64,000 bases of DNA from Tellurirhabdus bombi (GTDB lineage Bacteria > Bacteroidota > Bacteroidia > Cytophagales > Spirosomataceae). Position 1 is the first letter of the stretch, and each line of letters opens with the position of its first letter. The notes under the pieces are model-generated. The model was given only the letters and a program-made list of their open reading frames with translations. It did not search any database and had not been told where the DNA came from. The stretch is from NCBI RefSeq assembly GCF_021484805.1, contig NZ_CP090557.1:1624001-1688000 (forward strand), given 5' to 3'. The translations under genes and the position numbers were made by a program. Positions 1 through 11,562 of the stretch are shown one piece after another.

Positions 1-2
1 TT

Positions 3-338
3 CAGAAAATTTATCAGGCTATTGAGTCTGATACGCCCGTTGAGTGGATTCGTGTTCACAATTTGCCTGACTTGGCTTACTTCAATCACGCACAACACGT
101 GAATGTTGGTGGTGTACAATGCCAGTCTTGTCACGGAGAAGTGGAAACAATGGAAGTAATGGAGCAGCGCTCTTCACTGACGATGGGGTGGTGTATTGAC
201 TGCCACCGTAAAACAGAAGTGAACACAAAAGGCAATGCTTATTACGACAAGTTAGTAGCACTCCACAACAAAAGCTCGAAAGAACCTTTACGTGTTGCAA
301 ACATCGGTGGTCTGGAGTGTTCAAAATGCCACTATTAA
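3..338 (+). CDS. actA: ActA, multiheme cytochrome c subunit of alternative complex III (3' end only)
   Basis: The reading frame is open from base 3, so the window holds only the last 111 codons and the true start lies upstream; the internal TTG at 63 is not a start. Three heme-binding CxxCH motifs are visible (CQSCH, CIDCH and CSKCH, the last two residues from the C-terminus). In the alternative complex III family ActA is a membrane-anchored, periplasmic multiheme c-type cytochrome that passes electrons from the quinol-oxidising core toward cytochrome c or the oxidase. The next gene, 48 bases downstream, is actB, which fixes the identity. Confidence 0.9.
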   Translation, partial: QKIYQAIESDTPVEWIRVHNLPDLAYFNHAQHVNVGGVQCQSCHGEVETMEVMEQRSSLTMGWCIDCHRKTEVNTKGNAYYDKLVALHNKSSKEPLRVANIGGLECSKCHY

Positions 339-386
339 TCCAAGCTTGAACCATTCATAATTGATTGATCTGATTATCAGGCCTAT

Positions 387-3300
387 ATGGAAAATACTAC
401 AAAACGGTATTGGAGAGGACTTGAAGAACTGCGGAACGAAGAATCGTTTGTAAAGAACGCACATAAAGAGTTTTCTGATACCAATCTTGATAAACCTGCC
501 GAATCTGAAAGCATTGTCGACGGAATCGGTAGTGATCGTCGGGATTTCTTAAAAGTACTGGGTTTTGGTATGGCTGCTGTTTCTTTGGCTGCCTGCGATG
601 CGCCCGTAAGAAAAGCAATACCTTATATTAATAAGCCGGAAACTATATTTCCGGGAATTGCTGATTACTATGCTTCTACTTATAGTGAAGGTGGTGATTA
701 TGTGCCTGTTTTGGTGAAAACCCGTGAAGGACGACCCATCAAAATTGAAGGGAACACTTCATCAACAATTACTAAAGGAGGAACTTCAGCTCGGGTTCAG
801 GCGTCTGTATTGTCATTGTACGATATTGATAAACTAAAAGGACCTAAACGCGGCGAAGCTGATATTGACTGGAATACGGCGGATAAAGACATTTTGGCAT
901 TGCTTCAGCGGGGCGGCGCTATTCGAATCGTTTCTCCAACGATTTTGAGTCCTTCTACAAAAGCCGTTATTGCCTCATTTATTGCTAAATATCCAACAGC
1001 TACTCACATTCAGTACGATGCTAACTCAGTATCTGGGCTGATTCAGGCTAACCAGCTATCATTCAATCAGGCAGTTGTGCCTTCTTATGATTTTAGCAAA
1101 GCCAGAACGATTGTAAGCATTGGAGCTGATTTCTTAGGAACTTGGATTGCTCCTTTGGAGTATACAGATCAATACGTAGCAACTCGTAAAGTAGGTGCTA
1201 ATGCTGGTAACAGAACTGATATGTCAAGACATTATCAGTTTGAGACGGGCTTGTCCATGACGGGCTCGAACGCCGATTACCGGTCTGCTATCAAACCTTC
1301 ACAAGAAGGTTTAGTTGTGGCTAGCCTCTATAATAAAGTTGCTGCGAAGTTAGGTGGTGCTGCTATCAGCGCACCTGCTATTGACATTCCTTACTTAGAC
1401 AAAGCAGCCACTGATCTAGCGGCCTCTCGGGGTGCTTCATTGGTTGTATCAGGTTCAAATGATCCAAACGTCCAAGTACTTGTTAATGCACTGAATAGTC
1501 TGCTCAACAGCTATGGGTCTACCATTGACCTGAACCGTCCGGCTTATTATCGTCAAGGGAATGATGCTGCAATGAACCGGTTCGTTGACGAAGTTAAGGG
1601 TGGACAAGTTCAGGGGGTTATTTTCTACGGAGCTAATCCCGTATATGATCACCCACGGGGTACAGAATTAAAAGATGCCTTATCACGAGTAGCCTTATCT
1701 GTATCTTTTTCAGATCGGGCTGACGAGACTGCATCACTTTGTAAATATATTTGCCCTACACCGCATTATCTGGAGTCTTGGGATGATGCTTCGCCAAAAG
1801 CAGGTTTTTATAGCCTGACACAGCCAACCATTAATTTGATTTTCAAAACTCGTCAACCACAAGTTTCTTTGTTGAAATGGGCTGGTCTGAACACGAGTTA
1901 TGAAGCTCAAATTAAGAATTACTGGCGTTCAACGGTTTATCCGCAGGCAGGTAGCAGCCTTTCATTTGAACAATTTTGGGTTCAAGCACTGCATGAAGGT
2001 GTTTTCGAATCAAAAACTGCTCAAGCTGCATCTGGAGCTACATTTAATCAAGCTGCTGTTGCAACCGCTGCCGCTGGTGTAGCCAGACGGTATAAAGCAA
2101 ATGCTACTGGCTTCGAGCTTTCGTTGTACGAAAAAGTAAGCTTAGGAACTGGCGCCATGGCTAATAACCCGTGGCTTCAGGAAATGCCAGATCCAGTATC
2201 GAAGGCTTGCTGGGATAACTACGCTTGTATTTCACAAAAGACAGCAAAAGAACTTGGCGTTAAGCAGAATGATCTGGTTTCTATTGAAGTGACTGGTAAA
2301 CCTGCTGTTGAATTGCCAGTTTTAGTTCAACCAGGACAAGCCGACAATACGGTATCAGTTGCGATTGGTTACGGACGCGAAAAGGCTGGAAAATCAGCTA
2401 ACGGCGTAGGTAAAAATGCATATAGCTTAGCATCAGTTACGAATGGTTATTTGACATTTGCAGCAGATGTAAAAGTTAGCAAAGCTAGTGGAAGCCGCGA
2501 GATTGCGCAGACACAAACCCACGATACTGTAATGGGGCGTCGGGCAGTTCTCCAAGAGACGGTATTAGCTGCTTACAAGAAAGACAAAAAAGCGGGTCGC
2601 TACTTCCCGAAAGTTGAAACTTCGGAAGGGGCGGTTAAGCCTACTGATATTAGCTTGTGGGATGGTTACGCAAAGCCAAACCATTCGTGGGGAATGGTTA
2701 TTGACCTGAACTCTTGTACGGGTTGTGGTGCTTGTGTTATTGGTTGCCAGGCTGAAAATAACATTCCGGTTGTTGGTCGCCAGGAGGTAATCAACCGACG
2801 TGAAATGCACTGGATTCGTATTGACCGCTATTATAGCAGCGATGCAGATCCTGAAGATTGGAAAGCGATTGAGATTGCTTCGGCAAACCCAGAGGTTACT
2901 TTCCAACCGATGCTGTGCCAACACTGTTCAAATGCTCCGTGTGAGACCGTATGTCCAGTATTAGCAACAACACACAGCACAGAAGGGTTAAACCAAATGA
3001 CGTACAACCGTTGTATTGGTACGCGTTATTGCGCGAACAACTGCCCATACAAAGTGCGTCGTTTCAACTGGTTTAAGTACTTTGATAACGATAACTTCGA
3101 TTACCATTATAACAACGATCTTGGTAAAATGGTAATTAACCCGGATGTGACTGTTCGCTCACGGGGGGTTATTGAAAAATGTTCATTCTGTGTACAACGG
3201 ATTCAGGATGGTAAACTGGTTGCTAAGAAAGAGCGCAGAAGACCATATCCAGATGAAATTCAGGTAGCTTGTGCACAAGCATGTCCTACAGGTGGTATTG

Positions 3301-3488
3301 TTTTTGGTGACATGAACGATCCAGAAAGCTCAATTTCTAAACTGCTGAAAGAAGAGAAAGAAGGACGGGCCTTCCAGGTTCTGGAGGAAATCAACGTACG
3401 GCCACAAATTTCTTATCTGACGAAAATTCGGAATAAGGATGAAGCACCAAAACCAGTTGCCCATCAGGAACCTAAGCAAGAAGCTTAA
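387..3488 (+). CDS. actB: ActB, fused molybdopterin-oxidoreductase-like and iron-sulfur subunit of alternative complex III
   Basis: At 1033 residues this is the fused B1-B2 form. A twin-arginine signal (RRDFLKVLGFG, residues 51-61) runs into a lipobox-like Cys70, predicting Tat export of the folded protein and possible lipidation. Residues about 80-740 resemble the molybdopterin oxidoreductase fold, which in this family is known to lack the cofactor. Residues about 770-1000 form an NrfC/PsrB-like ferredoxin domain with four Cys clusters (CTGCGACVIGC, CQHCSNAPCETVC, CIGTRYCANNC, and CSFC with ACAQAC). It carries electrons from quinol oxidation in the NrfD-like subunits toward the hemes of ActA and ActE. 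Confidence 0.95.
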   Translation: MENTTKRYWRGLEELRNEESFVKNAHKEFSDTNLDKPAESESIVDGIGSDRRDFLKVLGFGMAAVSLAACDAPVRKAIPYINKPETIFPGIADYYASTYSEGGDYVPVLVKTREGRPIKIEGNTSSTITKGGTSARVQASVLSLYDIDKLKGPKRGEADIDWNTADKDILALLQRGGAIRIVSPTILSPSTKAVIASFIAKYPTATHIQYDANSVSGLIQANQLSFNQAVVPSYDFSKARTIVSIGADFLGTWIAPLEYTDQYVATRKVGANAGNRTDMSRHYQFETGLSMTGSNADYRSAIKPSQEGLVVASLYNKVAAKLGGAAISAPAIDIPYLDKAATDLAASRGASLVVSGSNDPNVQVLVNALNSLLNSYGSTIDLNRPAYYRQGNDAAMNRFVDEVKGGQVQGVIFYGANPVYDHPRGTELKDALSRVALSVSFSDRADETASLCKYICPTPHYLESWDDASPKAGFYSLTQPTINLIFKTRQPQVSLLKWAGLNTSYEAQIKNYWRSTVYPQAGSSLSFEQFWVQALHEGVFESKTAQAASGATFNQAAVATAAAGVARRYKANATGFELSLYEKVSLGTGAMANNPWLQEMPDPVSKACWDNYACISQKTAKELGVKQNDLVSIEVTGKPAVELPVLVQPGQADNTVSVAIGYGREKAGKSANGVGKNAYSLASVTNGYLTFAADVKVSKASGSREIAQTQTHDTVMGRRAVLQETVLAAYKKDKKAGRYFPKVETSEGAVKPTDISLWDGYAKPNHSWGMVIDLNSCTGCGACVIGCQAENNIPVVGRQEVINRREMHWIRIDRYYSSDADPEDWKAIEIASANPEVTFQPMLCQHCSNAPCETVCPVLATTHSTEGLNQMTYNRCIGTRYCANNCPYKVRRFNWFKYFDNDNFDYHYNNDLGKMVINPDVTVRSRGVIEKCSFCVQRIQDGKLVAKKERRRPYPDEIQVACAQACPTGGIVFGDMNDPESSISKLLKEEKEGRAFQVLEEINVRPQISYLTKIRNKDEAPKPVAHQEPKQEA

Positions 3489-3549
3489 ATAACTTCTTTA
3501 GATTCAGATTAGTAATTAGTCAATGTACAGCATTCAACTTTTATAACCC

Positions 3550-4977
<1,428 letters not shown>

Positions 4978-5020
4978 GATTATAGTCAAGACAGAATTAA
5001 CAGAATAGTATCGTACCAGA

Positions 5021-5551
5021 ATGGCTGATTTTCATAATAGCAAATTTCTCGTAGGCGTCTATGACGACGATGATGTCGTACTGAAGGCGGTTAAAGATGT
5101 AAAGGAGGCAGGCGTACGAATCCACGAAGTTTATACACCTTTTCCCATTCACGGATTAGATGTAGCGTTGGGCCATCCGCGTACCCGCATTGGTATTGCA
5201 GCCTTCTTGTTTGGCTTAACAGGCTTTTTGTGTATGGTGGCATTGACCCTATACACCATGAAGTTTGATTGGCCAATGGTTATCGGTGGTAAGGATCCAT
5301 ATGCATATCCGGCTTATATACCGGTTATGTTCGAGTTTACAGTTCTTTTTACAGCTCTTGGAATGGTAGGCACATTCTTAGTTTCCAATGGCTTGGGACC
5401 AACTGTTAAACCACTTATGTTTGACCTTCGTAGCACAGACAATAAATTTGTGATGGCCATTGATTTGGAGAAAAACAAATTGTCTGAAGCTGAAATATCT
5501 AGTGTTTTAAAAAGCTCCGGTGCTGCCGAAGTGAATATCAAACAATTCTAA
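5021..5551 (+). CDS. actD: ActD, DUF3341 membrane subunit of alternative complex III
   Basis: A 176-residue protein with a soluble N-terminal part (residues 1-55, including YTPFPIHGLD, a typical DUF3341 segment) and two membrane helices at about 60-80 and 105-125, then a short soluble tail. In solved complexes of this family ActD is a small two-helix subunit on the membrane arm. Its place between actC and actE matches the standard actABCDEF order. It has no redox motif, so a structural role is expected. Confidence 0.93.
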   Translation: MADFHNSKFLVGVYDDDDVVLKAVKDVKEAGVRIHEVYTPFPIHGLDVALGHPRTRIGIAAFLFGLTGFLCMVALTLYTMKFDWPMVIGGKDPYAYPAYIPVMFEFTVLFTALGMVGTFLVSNGLGPTVKPLMFDLRSTDNKFVMAIDLEKNKLSEAEISSVLKSSGAAEVNIKQF

Positions 5552-5566
5552 TTACGATTGACACAC

Positions 5567-6178
5567 ATGAAATTCATGCGTCTGAACCGTTCGCTTTTAG
5601 TGATGGCGGCAGCCCTGCTGACTTTCTCGGCGTGTAAGCGTGGTCATGATAGTACGGGGACTGAATATGCCCCAAATATGTATGATCCCGTCGGATACGA
5701 GCCGTATAAGCAAATAGACGGATTTAAAAATCCATATAATAAGGATGGTAGTAACCTATGGACGCCTGTACGTGGTACAGTCTCTCGCCGTAATTACCAT
5801 ACTACGTTTACTGATAGCACGGGTCGGTCAGTAAAAGACTTAATGGTTTACAACATCAACCCAGATAGCATTACTATCTCAGAACGCGTACTAACCAACC
5901 CGGTTGCCTTAAGCGAAAAGACTTTAGCTGAAGGAAAAGAATACTATGCGCGTTACTGCCAGCACTGTCATGGTGAAGGTGGCAAGGGAGATGGACCTGT
6001 AGCGAAACAATACAAAGGGGTTCCAATCTATTCGGGTTTAGCACCGATGAATGATGGACATATTTTCCACGTCATAACACACGGAAAAGGTCGGATGTGG
6101 CCACATGGTTCACAAATGACACCGGAAGAAAGATGGAAGATTGTTCACTACGTTCAAAAGCTGCAAAACGAAGGATAA
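5567..6178 (+). CDS. actE: ActE, monoheme cytochrome c lipoprotein of alternative complex III
   Basis: The ATG at 5567 is preferred to the upstream TTG at 5558 because it begins a clean lipoprotein signal (charged MKFMRLNR, hydrophobic core, LTFSAC). The mature part carries one heme site, CQHCH, followed by GEGGKGDGP, which is typical of class I cytochrome c, and later Met residues that can serve as the second iron ligand. About 203 residues. In the family it delivers electrons from ActA to the oxidase or to soluble cytochrome c. It starts 15 bases after actD. Confidence 0.93.
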   Translation: MKFMRLNRSLLVMAAALLTFSACKRGHDSTGTEYAPNMYDPVGYEPYKQIDGFKNPYNKDGSNLWTPVRGTVSRRNYHTTFTDSTGRSVKDLMVYNINPDSITISERVLTNPVALSEKTLAEGKEYYARYCQHCHGEGGKGDGPVAKQYKGVPIYSGLAPMNDGHIFHVITHGKGRMWPHGSQMTPEERWKIVHYVQKLQNEG

Positions 6179-6212
6179 TTACAGCAAGTGCATTATAATT
6201 CATAGAAAGGTA

Positions 6213-7514
6213 ATGGCTCATACTCATTCTATACCGTCGTTAGACGAACAATTTGAATTTACAGCGGATAGCAAGCGGCGGCTAATTATCGGTGGTGTAG
6301 CAGGTGTATTGCTTGTTGCCCTCGGTGCTTATCTGTTAGCCTCTGGTGCAGGTGATCATGGGCATGCAGAAGTAGCCCACGAGCATGCAGCGGCAGAAGG
6401 GGGACATCATGCTTTTAAATGGACAACCCGTTTATGGGCAAATGTTTGGTTAAACTGCGTTTATTTTACAGGAGCATCTGTAATTGGGATGTTCTTTATG
6501 TCATATAACTATTTAGCTCAAGCTGGATGGACAGCCGTTTTCAAACGCGTTCCAGAAGCTTTGCCGGCTTTCTTACCAATAGCAGGGATTTTGATGCTAG
6601 TTACTTTCTTCGTAGCTGGTCACGATTTATTCCACTGGACGCATGAGGGGTTATATGATCCAAACAGCCCAGAATATGATCGTGTTATTGCCGGAAAGCA
6701 CGGCTTCCTGAATACACCTTTCTTTGTTGGTCGTATCGTTTTCTATTTTGTAGCTTGGTACTTCCTGTGGAAGAAACTACGGGACTTTTCGCTGCAAGAA
6801 GATTTACATGGCGGAACAGAATACTATGAAAAAAGCATCAAGTTTGGCGTTGCCTTCTTACTGGTATTTGGCGTAACCTCTTCAACATCGGCCTGGGATT
6901 TTGTGATGTCAATTGATACGCACTGGTTCTCTACAATGTTTGGATGGTATACACTGGCAAGCTGGCATGTAACAGGCTTGGCTATCATTACGCTAGTTGT
7001 TGTTACATTACGGGAACGTGGTTATTTACAAGCGGTTAACGAAAGCCACCTGCATGACTTAGGCAAGTTTATGTTTGCCTTTAGTATTTTCTGGACTTAC
7101 GTTTGGTTTGCGCAGTTTATGCTTATTTACTATGCTAACCTGCCAGAGGAAACGATTTATTACCGGGAGCGGTTTAGTGGTTATGGAGGGATCTATCAGG
7201 CTCCGTTTTTCGTTAATCTTTTGTTAAACTTTGTTGTTCCCTTTCTAGTATTGATGCCAAGAGACTCAAAGCGGACGCCAATTATTTTGAAAGTTGCTGC
7301 TTGGTCGATTATAGTAGGTCATTACTTTGACTTCTGGGAAAATATTATGCCAGGAACGGTCGGCGAGCATGGTGGTTTTGGACCAATAGAATTTGGAATG
7401 ATCCTAATTTTTGCAAGTGCTTTTATCTGGTCAGTATCGTCTCAGTTGACCAAAGGAAACTTGATCGCAAAAAATCATCCAATGCTCGAAGAATCATTGC
7501 ATCACGATATTTAG
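6213..7514 (+). CDS. actF: ActF, polytopic membrane subunit of alternative complex III
   Basis: The start is taken at the ATG at 6213 (MAHTHSIPSLDEQ); the longer frame from 6141 would overlap actE and adds a non-conserved-looking sequence. About 433 residues with around ten hydrophobic segments. ActF is a paralogue of ActC, and the two sit back to back in the membrane arm. A His-rich stretch (HGHAEVAHEHAAAEGGHH, residues about 48-65) lies between the first two helices and could bind metal or simply be a flexible linker. It is followed 36 bases later by coxB, which links complex III and oxidase genes in one transcript. Confidence 0.93.
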   Translation: MAHTHSIPSLDEQFEFTADSKRRLIIGGVAGVLLVALGAYLLASGAGDHGHAEVAHEHAAAEGGHHAFKWTTRLWANVWLNCVYFTGASVIGMFFMSYNYLAQAGWTAVFKRVPEALPAFLPIAGILMLVTFFVAGHDLFHWTHEGLYDPNSPEYDRVIAGKHGFLNTPFFVGRIVFYFVAWYFLWKKLRDFSLQEDLHGGTEYYEKSIKFGVAFLLVFGVTSSTSAWDFVMSIDTHWFSTMFGWYTLASWHVTGLAIITLVVVTLRERGYLQAVNESHLHDLGKFMFAFSIFWTYVWFAQFMLIYYANLPEETIYYRERFSGYGGIYQAPFFVNLLLNFVVPFLVLMPRDSKRTPIILKVAAWSIIVGHYFDFWENIMPGTVGEHGGFGPIEFGMILIFASAFIWSVSSQLTKGNLIAKNHPMLEESLHHDI

Positions 7515-7550
7515 AGCACTAATTAACAATTACTCTTACCCACAGCTAAT

Positions 7551-8651
7551 ATGGTTTACGTTGTAGGACTTTTGTCGCTAGTATTCCTGGTACTGACCAT
7601 CGTAGTACTAACGCGATTGACCTCTCTATTAAAAGGTCTGAATGGCAATCAAACGGAGACTCGGGTTGGCTTGAGTAATCGAATCAATGCCGTTTTATTC
7701 TTAGCTTTTCTAGTACTAGGCACAATAGCGGCTGCATGGTCATTTATTCATGCTTCTGACTTCTTTTTACCAGAAGCATCAACGCCCCATGGACGTCGGA
7801 CTGATTCCTTGTTCTGGCTGGTAATGGCTGTAATTACAGCTGCATTCGTTGTGACCAATACGTTGCTATTCTTCTTTGCCTATAAGTATCAGTATCGGGA
7901 AGGTCATAAAGCAACATACTATCCTGAAAATCACAAGTTAGAACTGATTTGGACGGTTATACCAGCTGTAGTAATGGCATTGCTTGTATTCACAGGCTGG
8001 CGTGCTTGGCGAGATATTACATCTGAGGCACCAGCAGATGCTGTTGTAATTGAGCTAATGGGAAAACAGTTTGACTGGACAGCCCGTTATGCCGGTGTTG
8101 ATGATAACAAGTTAGGCAATTATAATTATAAGCTGATCGATCCAGGTAACACAATGGGTATCGATTTATCGGATGAAGCAGCTTTCGATGACTTTACTGA
8201 TAATACGCTACATATTCCAGTTGGAAAGCCGGTGCTTTTGAAGATTCGTGCTCGTGATGTTTTGCACAGTGTGTTTCTGCCTCACCTACGGGTTAAGATG
8301 GATGCTGTTCCAGGAATGCCAACTCGCTTTTGGTTTATTGCTGACAAAACAACAGACCAAATGAAAGCTGAGACAGGTAATCCTAACTTCAAATATGAAT
8401 TGGCTTGTACAGAAGTTTGTGGACAGGGTCACTTCTCAATGAAGATGAACGTTGTTGTTGAAGATGAGTATGCATTTAACAAATGGGTTTCGGAACACAA
8501 AACGTGGCTTTCACAAAACCCAGATTATGCTTCTCGCATACCTGCTAATCTAAAAAGCAAAGCAGCAAAATATTTGCCGCAGGATGGAGCAGCTAGTGAA
8601 GCTGATACGACAGGAACCGCGACTGCAACTGCAAGCGTTTCAATGCGATAA
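7551..8651 (+). CDS. coxB: Cytochrome c oxidase subunit II (CuA-containing)
   Basis: A 366-residue subunit II. The CuA site is intact: His239 (LHSVFLPH) and the cluster C286-TEV-C290-GQG-H294-FS-M297. It accepts electrons from ActE or cytochrome c and passes them to heme a in subunit I. The N-terminus is unusual: hydrophobic segments at about 1-22, 46-65, 84-110 and 130-150, so there are probably three or four helices rather than the two of classical subunit II. The tail after residue 325 is Ala/Thr-rich and low in complexity. No heme c motif is present, so this is not a caa3 type. Confidence 0.95.
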   Translation: MVYVVGLLSLVFLVLTIVVLTRLTSLLKGLNGNQTETRVGLSNRINAVLFLAFLVLGTIAAAWSFIHASDFFLPEASTPHGRRTDSLFWLVMAVITAAFVVTNTLLFFFAYKYQYREGHKATYYPENHKLELIWTVIPAVVMALLVFTGWRAWRDITSEAPADAVVIELMGKQFDWTARYAGVDDNKLGNYNYKLIDPGNTMGIDLSDEAAFDDFTDNTLHIPVGKPVLLKIRARDVLHSVFLPHLRVKMDAVPGMPTRFWFIADKTTDQMKAETGNPNFKYELACTEVCGQGHFSMKMNVVVEDEYAFNKWVSEHKTWLSQNPDYASRIPANLKSKAAKYLPQDGAASEADTTGTATATASVSMR

Positions 8652-8684
8652 TTTATTTGAACAAGATTAGACTGTACCTGATAT

Positions 8685-10565
8685 ATGGCAACTGTTGAAC
8701 CGCACGTAACGTCGATTGCTCATCACGAAGAGCATGACCACCACGAGCATCAAAGCTTCATTAGAACCTATATTTTTTCAGAAGATCACAAGACAATTGC
8801 AAAGCAATACATGCTGTCTGGTATCTTCTGGGCAATTATTGGGGCTTCATTATCCATCATATTCCGTTTACAACTGGGTTTCCCAGACATGAAATTGGAA
8901 TGGCTTCGCCCAATTCTAGGAAACTGGATTGATGAAAGCGGTCGTTTGGATAAAGAGTTTTACCTAGCCTTAGTGACTATGCATGGAACCATTATGGTGT
9001 TCTTTGTATTAACAGCTGGCTTAAGTGGTACGTTTTCAAACTTCCTGATTCCATTACAGATAGGTGCCCGTGATATGGCATCAGGGTTTTTGAACATGTT
9101 ATCTTATTGGTTCTTTTTCTTGTCTAGCGTGATCATGTTTGTTTCGCTCTTCATTGAAACAGGACCAGCTTCTGGTGGTTGGGTAATTTATCCGCCATTG
9201 AGTGCATTACCAAAAGCAATGTCAGGGTCTGGCTTGGGAATGTCCATGTGGCTTACCAGTATGGCTTTGTTCATTGTTTCCCAACTCTTAGGAGGAATCA
9301 ATTACATCACAACTGTAATTAACCTTCGTACGCGGGGAATGTCTTTTAGTAAATTGCCACTACCAATCTGGGCATTCTTCCTAACGGCTGTTCTAGGGTT
9401 AATTTCATTCCCAGTATTATTGTCTGCTGCCTTGTTGTTGATCTTTGACCGTAGCTTCGGAACAAGTTTCTATTTATCTGAGATCTACATTGGTGGTGAA
9501 GCCTTGCCAAATATGGGTGGTAGCCCCGTATTATTCCAGCACTTATTCTGGTTCTTAGGACACCCAGAAGTGTATATCGTACTACTGCCAGCTCTAGGTA
9601 TTACGTCTGAAATTATTGCTACGAACTCGCGGAAGCCGATCTTTGGTTACCGGGCGATGATCGCGTCAATGATTGGAATTGCCTTCTTAGCCTTTATCGT
9701 ATGGGCGCACCATATGTTTGTTTCAGGAATGAACCCCTTCCTGGGATCAATCTTTATGTTCTTGACGTTGATTATTGCTGTACCATCAGCGGTGAAAGCG
9801 TTCAATTACATTACGACACTATGGCGAGGTAATATCATCTTTACGCCAGCAATGCTATTTTCAATCGGTCTGGTGTCCTTCTTTATCTCAGGTGGTCTAA
9901 CAGGGATCATTTTAGGGAACAGTGCTTTGGATATTCAATTACACGATACGTATTTCGTGGTTGCTCACTTCCACCTTGTAATGGGAGCTGCTTCAGCGTT
10001 TGGATTCCTGGCGGGTGTTTATCACTGGTTCCCTAAGTTCTTTGGTCGCATGATGAATGAGAAATTAGGATATATTCACTTCTGGTGTACGTTCATAGGA
10101 ATTTACTTGGTTTTCTTCCCGATGCACTATATTGGAATTGCTGGTTTCCCTCGTCGATACTATTCGTTTACTAGCTATGATGCTTTTAAAACGTTTGGCG
10201 ATTTGAATACGTTTGTGAGCTTAGCAGCTATCTTTACGTTTGGAGCTCAGTTCTTATTCCTAATCAATTTCTTCTATAGTATATTCAAAGGGCGTAAGGC
10301 CTCGGCTAACCCTTGGAACTCTAATACGCTGGAGTGGACAACGCCAGTAAAACCGGGTCATGGAAACTGGCCAGGCGAAATTCCAGCTGTTTATCGTTGG
10401 CCATACGATTATAGCAAGCCAGGTGCGCAGGGAGATTTCATTCCGCAAAACGTACCTTTTTCTCAAACTCCAGAGTCTAACCTGCCGCATGAAAATGCAC
10501 TGATTGCAATTGAGAAGGAGATTGAGGCGCAGAATTATAATGACCAATTCAAACAACCTCACTAA
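8685..10565 (+). CDS. coxA: Cytochrome c oxidase subunit I (heme-copper catalytic subunit)
   Basis: A 626-residue A-type heme-copper oxidase. Metal ligands are all present: His100 (HGTIMVFF, low-spin heme), His293 with Tyr297 (HPEVY, CuB and the cross-linked Tyr), His342-His343 (AHHMF, CuB), and His428/His430 (VAHFHLVMG, heme a3 and heme a). It reduces oxygen to water and pumps protons. A His/Glu-rich N-terminal stretch precedes the first helix at about residue 40. Its 3' end overlaps ctaA by 26 bases, so translation of the two is probably coupled. Confidence 0.97.
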   Translation: MATVEPHVTSIAHHEEHDHHEHQSFIRTYIFSEDHKTIAKQYMLSGIFWAIIGASLSIIFRLQLGFPDMKLEWLRPILGNWIDESGRLDKEFYLALVTMHGTIMVFFVLTAGLSGTFSNFLIPLQIGARDMASGFLNMLSYWFFFLSSVIMFVSLFIETGPASGGWVIYPPLSALPKAMSGSGLGMSMWLTSMALFIVSQLLGGINYITTVINLRTRGMSFSKLPLPIWAFFLTAVLGLISFPVLLSAALLLIFDRSFGTSFYLSEIYIGGEALPNMGGSPVLFQHLFWFLGHPEVYIVLLPALGITSEIIATNSRKPIFGYRAMIASMIGIAFLAFIVWAHHMFVSGMNPFLGSIFMFLTLIIAVPSAVKAFNYITTLWRGNIIFTPAMLFSIGLVSFFISGGLTGIILGNSALDIQLHDTYFVVAHFHLVMGAASAFGFLAGVYHWFPKFFGRMMNEKLGYIHFWCTFIGIYLVFFPMHYIGIAGFPRRYYSFTSYDAFKTFGDLNTFVSLAAIFTFGAQFLFLINFFYSIFKGRKASANPWNSNTLEWTTPVKPGHGNWPGEIPAVYRWPYDYSKPGAQGDFIPQNVPFSQTPESNLPHENALIAIEKEIEAQNYNDQFKQPH

Positions 10566-11559
10566 TACATCTGAACGCTTATTCCGGAGGCTGGCCCTTC
10601 TGACAGTAATTACCATTTACCTACTCATTGTAGCTGGTGGTATTGTCAGAAGCACTGGCTCCGGAATGGGTTGTCCAGACTGGCCGAAATGCTTTGGGAG
10701 TTGGGTTCCACCTACAACCTCATCACAGCTCCCCCCCAACTACGCTGAAATTTACGGGGCAAAACTAAAGGGCGAAGTTGTATTCAATGCAGCAAAAACC
10801 TGGACAGAATACATAAACCGTTTAGCGGGTGCTTTTTCTGGCTTGCTCGTATTTGCTACTCTACTTGCTTCAATTCGATTTTTGAAAACTGACCGAGCTA
10901 TCTTCTATGGTAGTTTGGTGGCATTTGTTCTAATAGGTGTAAACGGTTGGCTAGGAGCAAAAGTTGTATCAACTGAACTAGCTACATACATGGTAACCTT
11001 GCATATGCTGCTAGCAATCATAGTAGTATTTGCGCTTTTGTATGTTATGGTTCGTTCGAATGCAGAAGCCTATTCGAGCATTTCTAGTCAAATACCGACA
11101 ACAGCAATAAATAATGTCCTTTACTGGGTGATTGGGTTGTCAACCATACAGGTTGTTTTTGGAACCCAGGTTCGAGAAGCAATGGATGAAGTGATTGTGA
11201 GGATGGGAGAAGCAGGAAGAATGTATTGGATCGAACGTTTGGGCTTGCCATTCTATATTCATCGCTCCTTTTCAATAGTAGTATTCGGAGTCCATTTACT
11301 GTTAATTTATCGGCTTCGCAAATACAGCAAGCTGGATGCTAAACTATCCACTTGGGCTACCATTTTAGCCATTGCTGTAGCAGTAGAAATTTTAACGGGT
11401 ATTCTACTATCGTATTTAAGTGTTCCTGCTTTCGCACAACCTATACATTTAACAGTGGCTATTGTCATGTTAGGTGCACAATTTGTAATTTTGTTAATGA
11501 TCAATGCACAAACGTTCCTGAAAAATAAATCAGCCAACGCTCTTTCTTACTCTCATTAA
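10540..11559 (+). CDS. ctaA: Heme A synthase (COX15/CtaA family)
   Basis: The start is placed at the ATG at 10540 (MTNSNNLTNTSERLFRR), inside the end of coxA; the longer frame from 10504 would add an Arg-rich extension. 339 residues, about eight hydrophobic segments. Family marks include the extracytoplasmic Cys pair C45-x5-C51 (GCPDWPKC), the EYINR motif near residue 88, and His residues in helices (TLHMLLA, YIHRSF, PIHLTVA) that bind heme. It oxidises the C8 methyl of heme O to give heme A for the neighbouring oxidase. Confidence 0.95.
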   Translation: MTNSNNLTNTSERLFRRLALLTVITIYLLIVAGGIVRSTGSGMGCPDWPKCFGSWVPPTTSSQLPPNYAEIYGAKLKGEVVFNAAKTWTEYINRLAGAFSGLLVFATLLASIRFLKTDRAIFYGSLVAFVLIGVNGWLGAKVVSTELATYMVTLHMLLAIIVVFALLYVMVRSNAEAYSSISSQIPTTAINNVLYWVIGLSTIQVVFGTQVREAMDEVIVRMGEAGRMYWIERLGLPFYIHRSFSIVVFGVHLLLIYRLRKYSKLDAKLSTWATILAIAVAVEILTGILLSYLSVPAFAQPIHLTVAIVMLGAQFVILLMINAQTFLKNKSANALSYSH

Positions 11560-11562
11560 AGA

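Noticed and set aside
2565-2924. 119-codon minus-strand ORF inside actB
   Set aside because: It is antisense to the conserved iron-sulfur domain of ActB; no protein-like features of its own.
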